The position numbers and the translations under genes were made by a program. From Verrucomicrobiia bacterium (GTDB taxonomy: Bacteria; Verrucomicrobiota; Verrucomicrobiia; Limisphaerales; DASXHY01): 36,820 nt of DNA. The first letter of the stretch is position 1; each line of letters begins with the position of its first letter. Below, piece by piece: positions 1 through 8,879 of the stretch. Under the pieces are notes generated by a model. It saw only the letters and a list, made by a program, of their open reading frames with translations. It was not told where the DNA came from and did not search any database. The DNA is taken from the NCBI GenBank assembly GCA_035629175.1, contig DASPIL010000100.1, forward strand, positions 1 to 36,820. Direction: 5' to 3'.

Positions 1-60
1 AGCTTCCACGGCCATTTCAATCTCACGCAGCGACCGCGGTGGCTGATGCTCAGAGTTCAT
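1..60 (-). CDS. N-terminal fragment of an unrecognised protein (runs off left edge)
   Basis: Read on the minus strand, an ATG at 60 opens a frame that stays open to the window edge and gives 20 residues beginning MNSEHQPPRSLREIE. An AAAGGAA Shine-Dalgarno-like stretch lies about 5 bases upstream, which is what makes the start believable. The fragment is hydrophilic with no signal peptide. It is divergent from the sugar operon that follows, so bases 61-233 probably hold promoters for both directions, though I see no clear consensus boxes there. I do not recognise the family from so few residues. Confidence 0.4.
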   Translation of the reverse strand, partial: MNSEHQPPRSLREIEMAVEA

Positions 61-233
61 CCGGTTCCTTTGGTTGGTGGGTTTACGTCGATTGAGGAAC
101 CGTTCACGCACTCATTGTGGGGGCAGTGTCAAGATGCACCCCATTCGGGGCCGACAGGTGGTTGCTGTTTGACATCGCACTCCAAATCCTGCACGAAACC
201 AACACGCATTCGTTGTGTCCGATGGATCGTATC

Positions 234-1067
234 ATGACTTCTTCGCCATCCGAGCGTGTCGCGGTTTGCAGTTGGTCGCTGCAACCGGCCGATGTCTTCG
301 ATCTCCTGCAAAAACTTGAACAGGCAGGGATCTCCCGCGTGCAGCTCGCGCTTGATCCGCTGTGGAAAAACACGCCGCAGTGGAATCATGCGGCGGCGGA
401 ATTGAAGCAGGCGGGCATCAGCGTTATCTCGGGCATGTTTGGTTGTGCGGGTGAGGATTACTCCAGCCTGGAAAGCATCCGCCGCACGGGCGGCATCGCC
501 CCTGACGAGACCTGGGATGAGAATCAGAAACGCATCGACGTAGTCGCTGAAATCGCCGCCGCAATGTTGCTCCCGCTTGTCACCTTTCACGCGGGATTTC
601 TTCCGCATCAAACCACCGACCCGAATTTCAGTGTGCTGTTGTATCGCGTCAGGCATGTGGCCGACGTGTTTGCAAAATTGAATATCAACGTCGCGTTTGA
701 AACGGGACAGGAGACAGCGCCTGACCTGGCGCAGTTCCTGGAATCCCTGGATGCTCCGAATGCTGGCGTTAATTTTGATCCCGCGAACATGCTTCTGTAT
801 GACAAGGGCGACCCGATCGCGGCGGTTCGCACGCTGGCTCCGTGGATTCGGCAGGTGCACATCAAGGATGCGCAGCGGACGCAGGTGCCGGGGACGTGGG
901 GCAGGGAGGTGCCTGTCGGATCGGGCGAAGTGAACTGGGCCGCGTTCTTCGGTGAACTCAAGGCGATTGGGTATGCTGGAGATTTTGTGATTGAACGCGA
1001 GGCGGCGTCGCAACGCGTTGCGGATGTAAGGCTCGCACGGGAACTTATTGAAAGGTTCGCCGCGTGA
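234..1067 (+). CDS. Sugar phosphate isomerase/epimerase, xylose-isomerase-like TIM barrel
   Basis: This is a 277-residue cytoplasmic TIM-barrel protein of the AP endonuclease 2 / xylose isomerase-like superfamily. Members isomerise or epimerise keto sugars using a divalent metal. The expected metal-site strands are visible in order: VAFETGQE (Glu), NFDPANML (Asp), QVHIKDA (His and Asp) and FVIERE (Glu). An in-frame ATG at 222 gives four more residues and is equally possible. I prefer 234 because a GGA lies at a usable distance and the residues ahead of it are not family-like. The stop overlaps the GTG start of the next gene (GTGA), indicating translational coupling. As first gene of the keto-sugar operon it may act on the sugar released or oxidised by the neighbours; the exact substrate cannot be read from sequence. 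Confidence 0.85.
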   Translation: MTSSPSERVAVCSWSLQPADVFDLLQKLEQAGISRVQLALDPLWKNTPQWNHAAAELKQAGISVISGMFGCAGEDYSSLESIRRTGGIAPDETWDENQKRIDVVAEIAAAMLLPLVTFHAGFLPHQTTDPNFSVLLYRVRHVADVFAKLNINVAFETGQETAPDLAQFLESLDAPNAGVNFDPANMLLYDKGDPIAAVRTLAPWIRQVHIKDAQRTQVPGTWGREVPVGSGEVNWAAFFGELKAIGYAGDFVIEREAASQRVADVRLARELIERFAA

Positions 1068-2107
1068 GCCAGCCCGCTGCAACGCAGAAGCTGGTGAACG
1101 TGGCGGTGGTTGGTCTTGGGTTCATGGGCATGACGCACCTCCGCGCCTATCTGAAGAATCCGCTCGCGCGCGTTCGAGCGGTTTGTGATCCGTCGCGGGC
1201 GCCAGTGAACGGCATTCTTCCGGCGGTGGGCGGGAACATTGGAGCGCCGGAAGATGTTCGTCTGGGCCCAGACGTGAAAGTTTTCCGGAAGCTCGAGGAT
1301 CTGCTGGCGGATCCTGCGATTCATTTGGTGGACATTTGCACGCCGACACCACTGCATCCTGCCCAGGCGATTGCCGCGTTGCGCGCGGGCAAGCATGTGA
1401 TGTGCGAGAAACCGCTGGCGCGCACCTCGGCAGAGGCGCGGGAAATCCAGGACGTGGCTCGCAGTGCGCCGGGCGTTTTGATGCCGGCCATGTGCATGCG
1501 CTTCTGGAGCGGCTGGGGATTTTTGAGGGAGATGGTCCGCGAAGAGCGTTTTGGAAAAACCCTTTCAGCACATTTTTTCAGGGGCTCCGAAAAGCCGGCG
1601 TGGGGCAAATCCTGGACGGCTCAAGGAGGCGGCGACCTGGGCGGCGCGTTGTTCGATCTCCACATCCACGACACCGACTTCGTTTACTTCCTGTTCGGAC
1701 GGCCTGACGCTGTTTTCGCCACGGGGCGTGTCACGGCGGACGGCATGGTGGAGCACGTCGTCACCCAATACCAATATCCGCGCGGACCCGTGGTGTCGGC
1801 CGAGGGAAGCTGGCTGCGGGCGCAGGGATTCAACATGGGCTATCAGGTGCAATGCGAGCGTGCGACGATTGAATTCGACCTGGCGCGCGGCACGGAAGCC
1901 TTGCGCATCATCGAGCCGGGAAAGCCCGTTGCGGTTGTTCCGTGCGGTGCTCCTGACGGTTACGCCGCCGAGATCGATTACCTGTTGAACTGCCTTGTGA
2001 ACGGCGAAACGACCGAAAAGGTGACGCCGGCTGATGCGGTCGCCGGGCTTGAAATTTGCGAAGCGGAGGAGAAGTCAATTCGCACTCAGACGATTGTGCC
2101 GCTTTGA
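1064..2107 (+). CDS. Gfo/Idh/MocA family NAD(P)-dependent oxidoreductase
   Basis: A 347-residue soluble dehydrogenase. The N-terminal Rossmann fold shows GLGFMG at residues 17-22 and the family EKP motif with Glu115 and Lys116, the lysine being the usual catalytic residue. The C-terminal alpha/beta domain carries the GGALFDLHIHDTDF segment, which places the active-site histidine and aspartate. The family oxidises or reduces sugar and inositol hydroxyls with NAD(P). The start is GTG, sharing bases with the previous stop (GTGA), so it is coupled to the isomerase. In this operon it probably makes or reduces a 3-keto sugar. It has no signal peptide, unlike the second Gfo/Idh protein at 4796, so the two likely work in different compartments. 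The precise substrate is unknown. Confidence 0.88.
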   Translation: MSQPAATQKLVNVAVVGLGFMGMTHLRAYLKNPLARVRAVCDPSRAPVNGILPAVGGNIGAPEDVRLGPDVKVFRKLEDLLADPAIHLVDICTPTPLHPAQAIAALRAGKHVMCEKPLARTSAEAREIQDVARSAPGVLMPAMCMRFWSGWGFLREMVREERFGKTLSAHFFRGSEKPAWGKSWTAQGGGDLGGALFDLHIHDTDFVYFLFGRPDAVFATGRVTADGMVEHVVTQYQYPRGPVVSAEGSWLRAQGFNMGYQVQCERATIEFDLARGTEALRIIEPGKPVAVVPCGAPDGYAAEIDYLLNCLVNGETTEKVTPADAVAGLEICEAEEKSIRTQTIVPL

Positions 2108-2131
2108 ACACGCGTCGCGTTAATCAATCAA

Positions 2132-3448
2132 ATGAAACATTCGCCCCGCCTGAAACTGTTTGTGATGATGGTCCTGGAGTTCTTCATCTGGGGCGCGTGG
2201 CTCCCGCTGATCTTCAGTTACCTTCCAAGCCTGGGATTCACGTTTGCGCAGCAGGCCTGGATCCTGAATGCATTTCCGATCGCCGCGATCGTCGGCCTGT
2301 TTTTCAGCAACCAGTTCGCGGATCGCAATTTCTCGGCCGAGCGATTCCTTGGTTTCAGTCATCTGGTCGGCGGCCTTGCGATGCTCGGGCTCGCGTTCAC
2401 CCAGAGTTTTTGGATGTTCTTCACGTTGATGATGATCCATTGCCTGCTGTACGTGCCGACGATCTCGATCGTAAATTCCATCGCGTTCGCAAACATGCAG
2501 GATTCCAAGAAGGAATTCGGGTTGGTGAGAATGGGTGGGACGATCGGTTGGATCCTCGCGGCGTGGCCGTTCACGTTCATCCTGGTGGACTGGGAAGCAG
2601 TGCGCGCGGCCAATCCGCAGGGCTTCACGGACTGGATCGCGACCGCTTTGAAATCCGGGCTCACAGGCGCAGCGCTGCAATCGGCAACGAAATGGACTTA
2701 CATCGTGGCGGGCGTTGCATCCCTGATGCTTGCAGCCTTCAGCCTTGTTCTGCCACACACGCCGCCCCGGAAAGCGGCCGCGGGATCCAGCGAAAAGCTT
2801 GCGTGGCTGGAGGCGATGAAACTGTTGAAGCATCCCTTCGTGCTCGTGCTGTGGCTCGTGACCCTGGTGGATTCATTCGTGCACAATGCCTACTTCAACT
2901 GGACGGGAACCTTCCTTGGCGCGGCGCGAACGGCGGGCGGCGTTGGAATGGCGGGGAACTGGATCATGCCCGTGATGAGCGTTGGACAGGTGGCCGAGAT
3001 CCTGACGATGTTCATTCTCGGAGCGACGCTGAAACGCCTGGGGTGGCGGATCACGATGATCGCCGGGATTCTTGGCCATGCCGCGCGGTTCGGAGTTTAT
3101 GCGTATTTGCCCCAGCACCAGGAACTGATCGTCCTCGTGCAGATCCTGCACGGCGTCTGTTACGCATTCTTCTTCGCCACGGTTTATATCTTCGTGGACG
3201 CGTATTTTCCAAAGGATGCGCGGTCCAGTGCGCAGGGATTGTTCAATGTGATGATCCTTGGCATTGGCTGCCTGCTGGCGAATTCCATCTGCCCGTATCT
3301 GATGCAATCAGTGTTCACCAAAAATGGCGTGACGGATTTTCGCGCGCTGTTCCATGTGCCGATGATTTCATCGATTGTTGCGGCAATCGCCATGGCATTG
3401 TTCTTTCATCCGCCGAAAAGCGAGAAGGTGCCGGAAACCATTCACTGA
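2132..3448 (+). CDS. MFS permease, NupG/XapB nucleoside:H+ symporter-like
   Basis: A 438-residue integral membrane protein with about twelve hydrophobic helices and a short cytoplasmic N-terminus. The opening LEFFIWGAWLPLIFSYL resembles the first helix of NupG/XapB nucleoside:proton symporters, and the overall length fits that family. A short charged loop after helix 2 (FADRNFSAERF) matches the usual MFS position. It starts 24 bases after the Gfo/Idh stop with only a weak ribosome site. In verrucomicrobial and planctomycetal genomes NupG-like permeases often sit in sugar clusters next to Gfo/Idh and DUF1080 genes, so the cargo here is more likely a sugar or glycoside than a nucleoside. That is an inference from context. 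Confidence 0.85.
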   Translation: MKHSPRLKLFVMMVLEFFIWGAWLPLIFSYLPSLGFTFAQQAWILNAFPIAAIVGLFFSNQFADRNFSAERFLGFSHLVGGLAMLGLAFTQSFWMFFTLMMIHCLLYVPTISIVNSIAFANMQDSKKEFGLVRMGGTIGWILAAWPFTFILVDWEAVRAANPQGFTDWIATALKSGLTGAALQSATKWTYIVAGVASLMLAAFSLVLPHTPPRKAAAGSSEKLAWLEAMKLLKHPFVLVLWLVTLVDSFVHNAYFNWTGTFLGAARTAGGVGMAGNWIMPVMSVGQVAEILTMFILGATLKRLGWRITMIAGILGHAARFGVYAYLPQHQELIVLVQILHGVCYAFFFATVYIFVDAYFPKDARSSAQGLFNVMILGIGCLLANSICPYLMQSVFTKNGVTDFRALFHVPMISSIVAAIAMALFFHPPKSEKVPETIH

Positions 3449-3461
3449 GTCATATTCGTTC

Positions 3462-4793
3462 ATGCATATGCGTTCATGTTGTTGGCTGTTCCTGTTGATC
3501 GGAGCCATCTGCCGGATGCCTGCGGCGGACGAGCCGCGGACGGGGGGCGGGAGTCCGCCGCCGGGATTTAAAGAACTGTTCAACGGCCGTGACCTGAGCG
3601 GCTGGTGGGGAGCTGAAACGGAAGACCCGCGCAAGTACATGGACCTTCCCGCAGCCGGCCTTCAGCGGAAGAAGGTGGCGAGCCTTGCCGACATTCGGCG
3701 TCACTGGTCGGTCGAGGGTGACGAATTGGTGAACGACGGTGGCGGTCTTTATCTCACGACGGATGAGTTCTTTGGCAACTTTGAGCTGAGGCTCGAATAC
3801 AAAACAGTTTCGGGGGCGGACAGCGGGATCTATTTGCGGGGTTGTCCGCAAGTGCAGATCTGGGATTCAACCGATGCCAGCAAGTTTGCGATCGGGGCTG
3901 ACAAGGGATCGGGCGGCTTGTGGAACAACCCAGCCGGCGCGGCAGGCAAGGATCCATTGGCAAAGGCTGACCGTCCGTTCGGGGAGTGGAATCAATTCCG
4001 AATCGTGATGATCGGCGCGCGTGTCTGGGTCTGGCTGAACGGCGTTCAAACTGTAAATGGCGCCACGATGCATCATTACTTCTCACGAGAAGTCCCGATT
4101 CCGGCGCTGGGTCCCATTCAACTGCAGACCCATGGCGGTGAAATCCGGTGGCGGAATATTTTCTTGCGGCCTGTGGACAATGGCGAGGCGGTGGATTGGT
4201 TGCGGCGGGCGGAATTGGCGGGTTTGGATCCGTTGTTCAATGGGCGCGATTTTTCCGGGTGGCTCGGGGCGACGAACTCGTTTGAGATTGCTGAAGGAGT
4301 CATCGCGTGTCGAAAAGGGCAGTCAGGAACGCTGTACTCAGCGCGGCAGTTTACGAACTTCACCGTTCGCGTGGAGTTCAATCTTCCACCCGGCGGGAAC
4401 AACGGGCTCGCGTTGCGATACCCAGGTCAGGGTGATCCGGCCTATTCAGGAATGTGCGAGCTCCAGGTGCTCGATGAACGATATGAAGCGGTGACGGGCC
4501 GCAAGATCGATCCGCGCCAGGCACATGGGTCGGCTTACGGAATGGTCGCTGCAGTTCGCGGCTATCAGTTTCCCGCTGGCGAATGGAATTTCCAGGAGAT
4601 CACTGTGCGCGGTTCCCGGATCACGGCTGAACTCAACGGAACTCCGATCCTTGACGCCGATCTCAGCAAGGTTCGAGAGTTCATGGGAAACAATGCCCAT
4701 CCGGGCAAGGACCGCGCGTTTGGTCATTTTGGTTTTGCGGGGCATAACGACGCGGTGAAGTTTCGCAACATTTTCATCCAACACATTCCGTGA
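3462..4793 (+). CDS. Secreted tandem DUF1080 (3-keto-disaccharide hydrolase) protein
   Basis: About 443 residues. The start is ATG 3462, or 3468 two codons later; both leave a signal peptide (WLFLLIGAIC core, cleavage near PAA). Two copies of the DUF1080 concanavalin-like fold follow. The first begins at residue 36 (FKELFNGRDLSGWWG) and the second at residue 255 (LDPLFNGRDFSGWLG), each about 190 residues long. Characterised DUF1080 proteins cleave glycosidic bonds of sugars already oxidised at C3, by elimination and hydration, so the natural partners are the Gfo/Idh oxidoreductases on either side. The upstream gap is 13 bases. The stop overlaps or abuts the next start. Many family members have one domain; here the two copies have diverged and one may only bind. 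Catalytic activity is inferred from family membership. Confidence 0.87.
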   Translation: MHMRSCCWLFLLIGAICRMPAADEPRTGGGSPPPGFKELFNGRDLSGWWGAETEDPRKYMDLPAAGLQRKKVASLADIRRHWSVEGDELVNDGGGLYLTTDEFFGNFELRLEYKTVSGADSGIYLRGCPQVQIWDSTDASKFAIGADKGSGGLWNNPAGAAGKDPLAKADRPFGEWNQFRIVMIGARVWVWLNGVQTVNGATMHHYFSREVPIPALGPIQLQTHGGEIRWRNIFLRPVDNGEAVDWLRRAELAGLDPLFNGRDFSGWLGATNSFEIAEGVIACRKGQSGTLYSARQFTNFTVRVEFNLPPGGNNGLALRYPGQGDPAYSGMCELQVLDERYEAVTGRKIDPRQAHGSAYGMVAAVRGYQFPAGEWNFQEITVRGSRITAELNGTPILDADLSKVREFMGNNAHPGKDRAFGHFGFAGHNDAVKFRNIFIQHIP

Positions 4794-4795
4794 TC

Positions 4796-6130
4796 ATGAA
4801 TCCAATCCAGCCCGCATCGCGCCGTACTTTTCTCAAAACTGTTGGAACCGCTCTGTGCGCCGCGCCGTTTGTCACGTCGGGACTGCTGGCACGCTCGCCC
4901 AACAGCGTCCTGCGGCACGCGAGTTTTGGCGGCGGCGGCATGGCGTTCGGCGATCTCACTGTGATCGGCAACTGGAAGGGCGTTGAACTGGCGGCCATCT
5001 GTGATGTGGATTCGCATCGCGCCGCGGAAGCCCGCGAGCGTTTCCCGAATGCCAGGTTCTATCGCGACTGGCGTGAGTTGCTGGAGAAGGAGGGCGGCCA
5101 GCTCGACTCGGTGAACGTTTCGACACCCGACCACATGCATGCGGCCATTGCGGTGACTGCGATGCGCATGGGGAAACATGTTTACTGTCAAAAGCCGCTG
5201 GCGCACGACCTGTATGAAGTGCGGCGGATGACTGAGATTGCGGCGGAGCAGAAGGTGGTGACGCAGATGGGAATTCAGATTCATTCGGCCGCGCCGTACC
5301 GCACGGGGGTTCGGATCCTGCGCGATCGTGTGATTGGGAAGGTGCGCGAGATTCATTCGTGGTGCCCGAAATCGTGGGGCGACACCGCGCCGCTGCCCAG
5401 GCGTTCGGATCCCATTCCGCCTGGGCTGGATTGGGACCTTTGGCTCGGCGTCTGTCACCATCGGCCTTACATTGGAAGCGAATATTATCATCCGTTCAAC
5501 TGGCGCAAGCGGCTCGATTTCGGGACAGGCACGCTGGGTGACATGGGGTGTCATCTGTTTGATCCGCTGTTTACCGCGCTGGAATTGAAGGCGCCCATTG
5601 CGATCCGATCGGAAGGGGCGGGGCCGAACAAATGGAACTGGCCGTTGAACGGCAAAGTGATCTTTCAATTCGACGGCACGTCTTACACGGCTGCGGATGT
5701 ATTGCCGGTCACGTGGTATGACGGCGAAGCGAAGCTGCCTGCGGGAGTCGTGGCTTTGTTGGAAGGCCACGAAGTTCCAGAGACAGGTTCGGTCATCATT
5801 GGAACGGAAGGGGTTTTGCTGCTGCCCCATTTTAGCCGCCCTTCATTGTTCCCGCAGGCGCGATTCAAGGAGTACGAATTGCCCGAGTTGGGCGACCTGA
5901 ATCATTGGGGCGAATTTGTGAAGGCGTGCATGGGCGAGGGGAAGACATCAACCGACTTTTCGTATTCTGGTCCGCTCACGGAAACAATCCTGGCTGGCTG
6001 CGTGGCGTCGCGTTTTCCGCAAACGGATCTGAAATGGAATTCCGAAAAACTGCGATTCAACCTGCGCGACGCCAACAAGCTGGTTCGGCGCCGCTATCGC
6101 CGGGGGTGGCGGGTGGAAGGTTTGTCCTGA
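4796..6130 (+). CDS. Tat-exported Gfo/Idh/MocA family oxidoreductase
   Basis: A 444-residue protein whose N-terminus has a twin-arginine motif (SRRTFLK, residues 8-14) before a hydrophobic stretch ending in LLA, so it should be exported folded with its nucleotide cofactor. The Rossmann region has a glycine-rich GGGGMAFGDL and a QKPLA motif where the family usually has EKP. The downstream region has the GDMGCHLFDPLF block of the C-terminal domain. Family members of this type often keep tightly bound NAD and perform oxidation-elimination chemistry on glycosides. A GTG at 4790 overlapping the upstream TGA would add two residues and is also credible. As last gene of the operon it ends 12 bases from a convergent gene. 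Substrate unknown. Confidence 0.87.
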   Translation: MNPIQPASRRTFLKTVGTALCAAPFVTSGLLARSPNSVLRHASFGGGGMAFGDLTVIGNWKGVELAAICDVDSHRAAEARERFPNARFYRDWRELLEKEGGQLDSVNVSTPDHMHAAIAVTAMRMGKHVYCQKPLAHDLYEVRRMTEIAAEQKVVTQMGIQIHSAAPYRTGVRILRDRVIGKVREIHSWCPKSWGDTAPLPRRSDPIPPGLDWDLWLGVCHHRPYIGSEYYHPFNWRKRLDFGTGTLGDMGCHLFDPLFTALELKAPIAIRSEGAGPNKWNWPLNGKVIFQFDGTSYTAADVLPVTWYDGEAKLPAGVVALLEGHEVPETGSVIIGTEGVLLLPHFSRPSLFPQARFKEYELPELGDLNHWGEFVKACMGEGKTSTDFSYSGPLTETILAGCVASRFPQTDLKWNSEKLRFNLRDANKLVRRRYRRGWRVEGLS

Positions 6131-6142
6131 CCAGGCAGCTGC

Positions 6143-7051
6143 CTACACGAGATAACGCCTGATGCCTTCCGCGAAGGGTGGAAATTCGAGTCCGAATTGA
6201 TCCATGGCAGGTTGCGCATTCCCGACATTGTCTTCCTGCAGCATCAGCAACTGATCGCGATTCAGCGGTGGAGCTTTGCCAAGCAGGTTGAACAGGATTT
6301 CCAGCAGACGCGCCTGCATTCGCATGAGGCTGAGTGGCATTCCAATCTTCAATCGTCTGCGGCGTGTCACCTGAAGAATGCAGTCGATGACTTCTTCGAG
6401 CGTCAGGATTTCCTGCGCGCAGAGATCGAACGTTTGTCCGACGCATGACAGGTTGGCAGGCGCCGAAGCGAATGCAGCCGCCACTGCCTCGACGGGAATG
6501 GGAGCGAATCGCATCTCGCCGTTGCCGATGAGCGGCACGACTGGCGAGAACCTGCTGATGCGGGCGAACAGATTAACGAAACCGTCGTCCCGGCCGTAGA
6601 TGATCGAGGGGCGAAAGATCGTCCAGTCCAGTTTGCTCGCCCGCACCAGTTCCTCGGCGGCCCACTTGGATTTGTGATAGCGCGCGACTGCGTTGGGGCG
6701 CGTGCCGAGTGCGCTCATGTGAATGAAACGCCGAACTCCGGCGCCCGCCGCCGCTGTGAGGATGTTTCGGGTTCCTTCGGTATGCACGGATTCAAACGTC
6801 TGCCTGCCGGCTTCGCTGATGATCCCGACCAGGTGGACGATGCAGTCGACCTTCTTGCAAGCGTCTTTCAGTGAACTGGGATCGGCGACGTTGCCCTCGC
6901 GCAGTTCCGCTGTGTTTGCCGCGGCGAAATCGATCACACGTCGGGATCGAACGTCGCGCGCGAGCAGCCGGACCTGATGCCCGCGCGCGCGCAATTCACG
7001 GACAATGGAACGCCCGACAAATCCTGTTCCGCCTGTGACGAGCGTCACCAT
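6143..7051 (-). CDS. NAD(P)-binding SDR protein, complex I NDUFA9-like
   Basis: A 302-residue atypical short-chain dehydrogenase. The N-terminus carries TGGTGFVGRSIVREL, the dinucleotide-binding loop, then RLLARD after strand 2. The YHKSK motif supplies the Tyr-x3-Lys pair, followed by the strand FRPSIIYG. Relatives include the NDUFA9 subunit of complex I and bacterial epimerase-like proteins whose substrates are mostly unknown. The start is ATG at 7051. It is 23 bases downstream of the M3 peptidase on the same strand, so the two are probably co-transcribed, and its stop faces the Tat oxidoreductase convergently. I would not assign a complex I role, since no nuo genes are in view. Confidence 0.82.
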   Translation of the reverse strand: MVTLVTGGTGFVGRSIVRELRARGHQVRLLARDVRSRRVIDFAAANTAELREGNVADPSSLKDACKKVDCIVHLVGIISEAGRQTFESVHTEGTRNILTAAAGAGVRRFIHMSALGTRPNAVARYHKSKWAAEELVRASKLDWTIFRPSIIYGRDDGFVNLFARISRFSPVVPLIGNGEMRFAPIPVEAVAAAFASAPANLSCVGQTFDLCAQEILTLEEVIDCILQVTRRRRLKIGMPLSLMRMQARLLEILFNLLGKAPPLNRDQLLMLQEDNVGNAQPAMDQFGLEFPPFAEGIRRYLV

Positions 7052-7074
7052 GGCTGGGCGTAATGCAAACGACG

Positions 7075-8811
7075 TTACACCGCGTCGAGTTTCGCCAGTT
7101 CCTCGCGTGTCAGCCCGATGAGCGGCTCCATGGTCGCTGCATCGAATTGAAGCTTTGCGCCAGCGGCCGAGAAGAGCTCAGGTAGCGGGCGGGATCCGCC
7201 CAGTTCCAACGCCTTCTTATAGGCGTTCAAAGCGCCTGCCTTGTCCTTCCTGGAATTCGCCCAAACCTGCAGCGCGCCCAGCTGTGCGATGCCGTACTCA
7301 ATGTAATAGAAAGGATGTATGAAGATATGGAGCTGTCGATGCCACAGGTACGCGCGGCTTTTATCGTAGCCATGCCAGTCGACATCCCCGCCAAACCTGT
7401 CCATGAGATCCAGCCATGCCAGCGACCGTTCCGCCCGTGTGTGGCCGGGATGGGTGTAGATCCAATGCTGGAATGCGTCCACCGTGGCGATCCACGGAAA
7501 CACGCCGATGACGCCTTCGAGGTGGGTCTTGCGTGCACGGTTGCCATCGGCCGGGGAATAAAATTCCTCGATGAATTCGTTGCCAAGGAGTTCCATGCTC
7601 ATGGACGCCACCTCACAGAACTCGATGGGAGCGTTGCGATAGGAATAAATATCCTCGTCGCGGGCTGCGAGCGCATGAAACGCGTGTCCCGCTTCGTGAA
7701 GGATCGTTTCGACGTCCCGCTGCAATCCCACCGCATTCATGAAAATGAACGGCAACCGCGATTCCGCCAGCGTTGATTGGTATCCGCCAGGCGCCTTGCC
7801 CTTGCGATTGGCGAGATCCAGCAGACGCAAGTCCTGCATTTGCTGAAAACCGCGCGCGAGTTCGGAGTCGAGTCGATCGAAGACGCGCTGCGTCCTGGAA
7901 ACCATGTGTTCGACTTGCTCGAACGGTTTCAAAGGCGGGCGATTCATGGGATCGACGGAAAGATCCCATGGCTGCAGTGCGTCGACTTTCAGCATCTGGC
8001 GCCGCCGATCCTGAAGTTCCTTCATGAGGGGCATGACGACAGTCTGCACGGCGTGATGAAATTTTTCACAGTCGGCCGGCGTGTAGTCAAAGCGGCCGAG
8101 GCGGCGAAAGGCATAATCCCGGTAATTGTCGAATCCGGCATTTTTTGCGATCTGCTGGCGCAGTTTCACCAGGCGGTCGAAGATCTCCTCGAACGTGTCT
8201 GACTCCTGGAGTCTGCGATTTGCGACCAGCTCCCAAGCTTCACGCCGCAGGTTGCGGTCGGGCTCTTCCAGGTAGCGTCCCATTTGCACAAGCGTGCGTT
8301 CCTCGCCCCGGAACATCACTGTGAGGGAACCGAACAGTTTTTGATACTGCTGGCTCAACCGCGCCTCCTCCGTTTCAAGCGGAACATTTTCCGGGCGGAA
8401 GAGTTCAACCTGATTCTGCAGGTCTCGATCGAGCACAGCGAAGCGCGACCTGTCGAGGCGGGGCCGTTGCGGATGCGCGAGAAAGAGCTTGGCCAGCGCA
8501 AACTGGCGGGGCTTCAGCTCGGGATCAACCTTCTCGACGAAATGAAGGTATGCCTTCTCCGCCTGTGTGTTGTCCGTGTGACATGTCATGGCGATGTAAC
8601 GTTTCGACGCTTCCTCGTCCAGCGCGGCGCTCAGTTCGCTCCAGTCGATCAGCCATTGTTCCAGATCTGAAGCCGACGCGGACTGCGCGGCCCGGGTCTC
8701 CAGGAGCTCGAAAAGCGGTTGAATCTGGCTCCAGTCCCCAAGGTCAATATCCGAGGGCACAAAGCGCCGCGGCTTGTGGGCGGGCAGATTCTCAAAGGGC
8801 AATAGACTCAT
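7075..8811 (-). CDS. M3 family oligoendopeptidase (PepF-like)
   Basis: A 578-residue cytoplasmic zinc metallopeptidase of family M3. The HExxH motif is at residues 372-376 (HEAGH, two zinc ligands plus catalytic Glu373), followed about 25 residues later by FCEVASMSMELL, which carries the third ligand glutamate. The long helical N-terminal half and total length match oligoendopeptidase F, which degrades short peptides and signal-peptide remnants. There is no signal peptide. The start is the ATG at 8811. It leads a two-gene minus-strand unit with the SDR protein, and its upstream side holds the structured leader region of the divergent polysaccharide genes, so 8812-8880 should contain its promoter. 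Confidence 0.92.
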   Translation of the reverse strand: MSLLPFENLPAHKPRRFVPSDIDLGDWSQIQPLFELLETRAAQSASASDLEQWLIDWSELSAALDEEASKRYIAMTCHTDNTQAEKAYLHFVEKVDPELKPRQFALAKLFLAHPQRPRLDRSRFAVLDRDLQNQVELFRPENVPLETEEARLSQQYQKLFGSLTVMFRGEERTLVQMGRYLEEPDRNLRREAWELVANRRLQESDTFEEIFDRLVKLRQQIAKNAGFDNYRDYAFRRLGRFDYTPADCEKFHHAVQTVVMPLMKELQDRRRQMLKVDALQPWDLSVDPMNRPPLKPFEQVEHMVSRTQRVFDRLDSELARGFQQMQDLRLLDLANRKGKAPGGYQSTLAESRLPFIFMNAVGLQRDVETILHEAGHAFHALAARDEDIYSYRNAPIEFCEVASMSMELLGNEFIEEFYSPADGNRARKTHLEGVIGVFPWIATVDAFQHWIYTHPGHTRAERSLAWLDLMDRFGGDVDWHGYDKSRAYLWHRQLHIFIHPFYYIEYGIAQLGALQVWANSRKDKAGALNAYKKALELGGSRPLPELFSAAGAKLQFDAATMEPLIGLTREELAKLDAV

Positions 8812-8879
8812 GCGCGGGAAGATAGCGCTGATCGCCCTGAAAGTTCAAAGTTCAAAGTCTTCAATCAAGGATTCTCCAT

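Noticed and set aside
2056-3498. Second long plus-strand frame across the MFS gene
   Set aside because: Composition is Arg/Asp/Gly-rich with no hydrophobic helices, while the overlapping frame encodes a clear 12-helix permease.
6143-7051. Complex I subunit assignment for the NDUFA9-like protein
   Set aside because: The family is broad and no nuo genes are nearby, so only the SDR fold is claimed.
8841-8866. Short direct repeat of TTCAAAG near the peptidase start
   Set aside because: Only two to three copies; simple repeats of this kind are common and no function can be supported.
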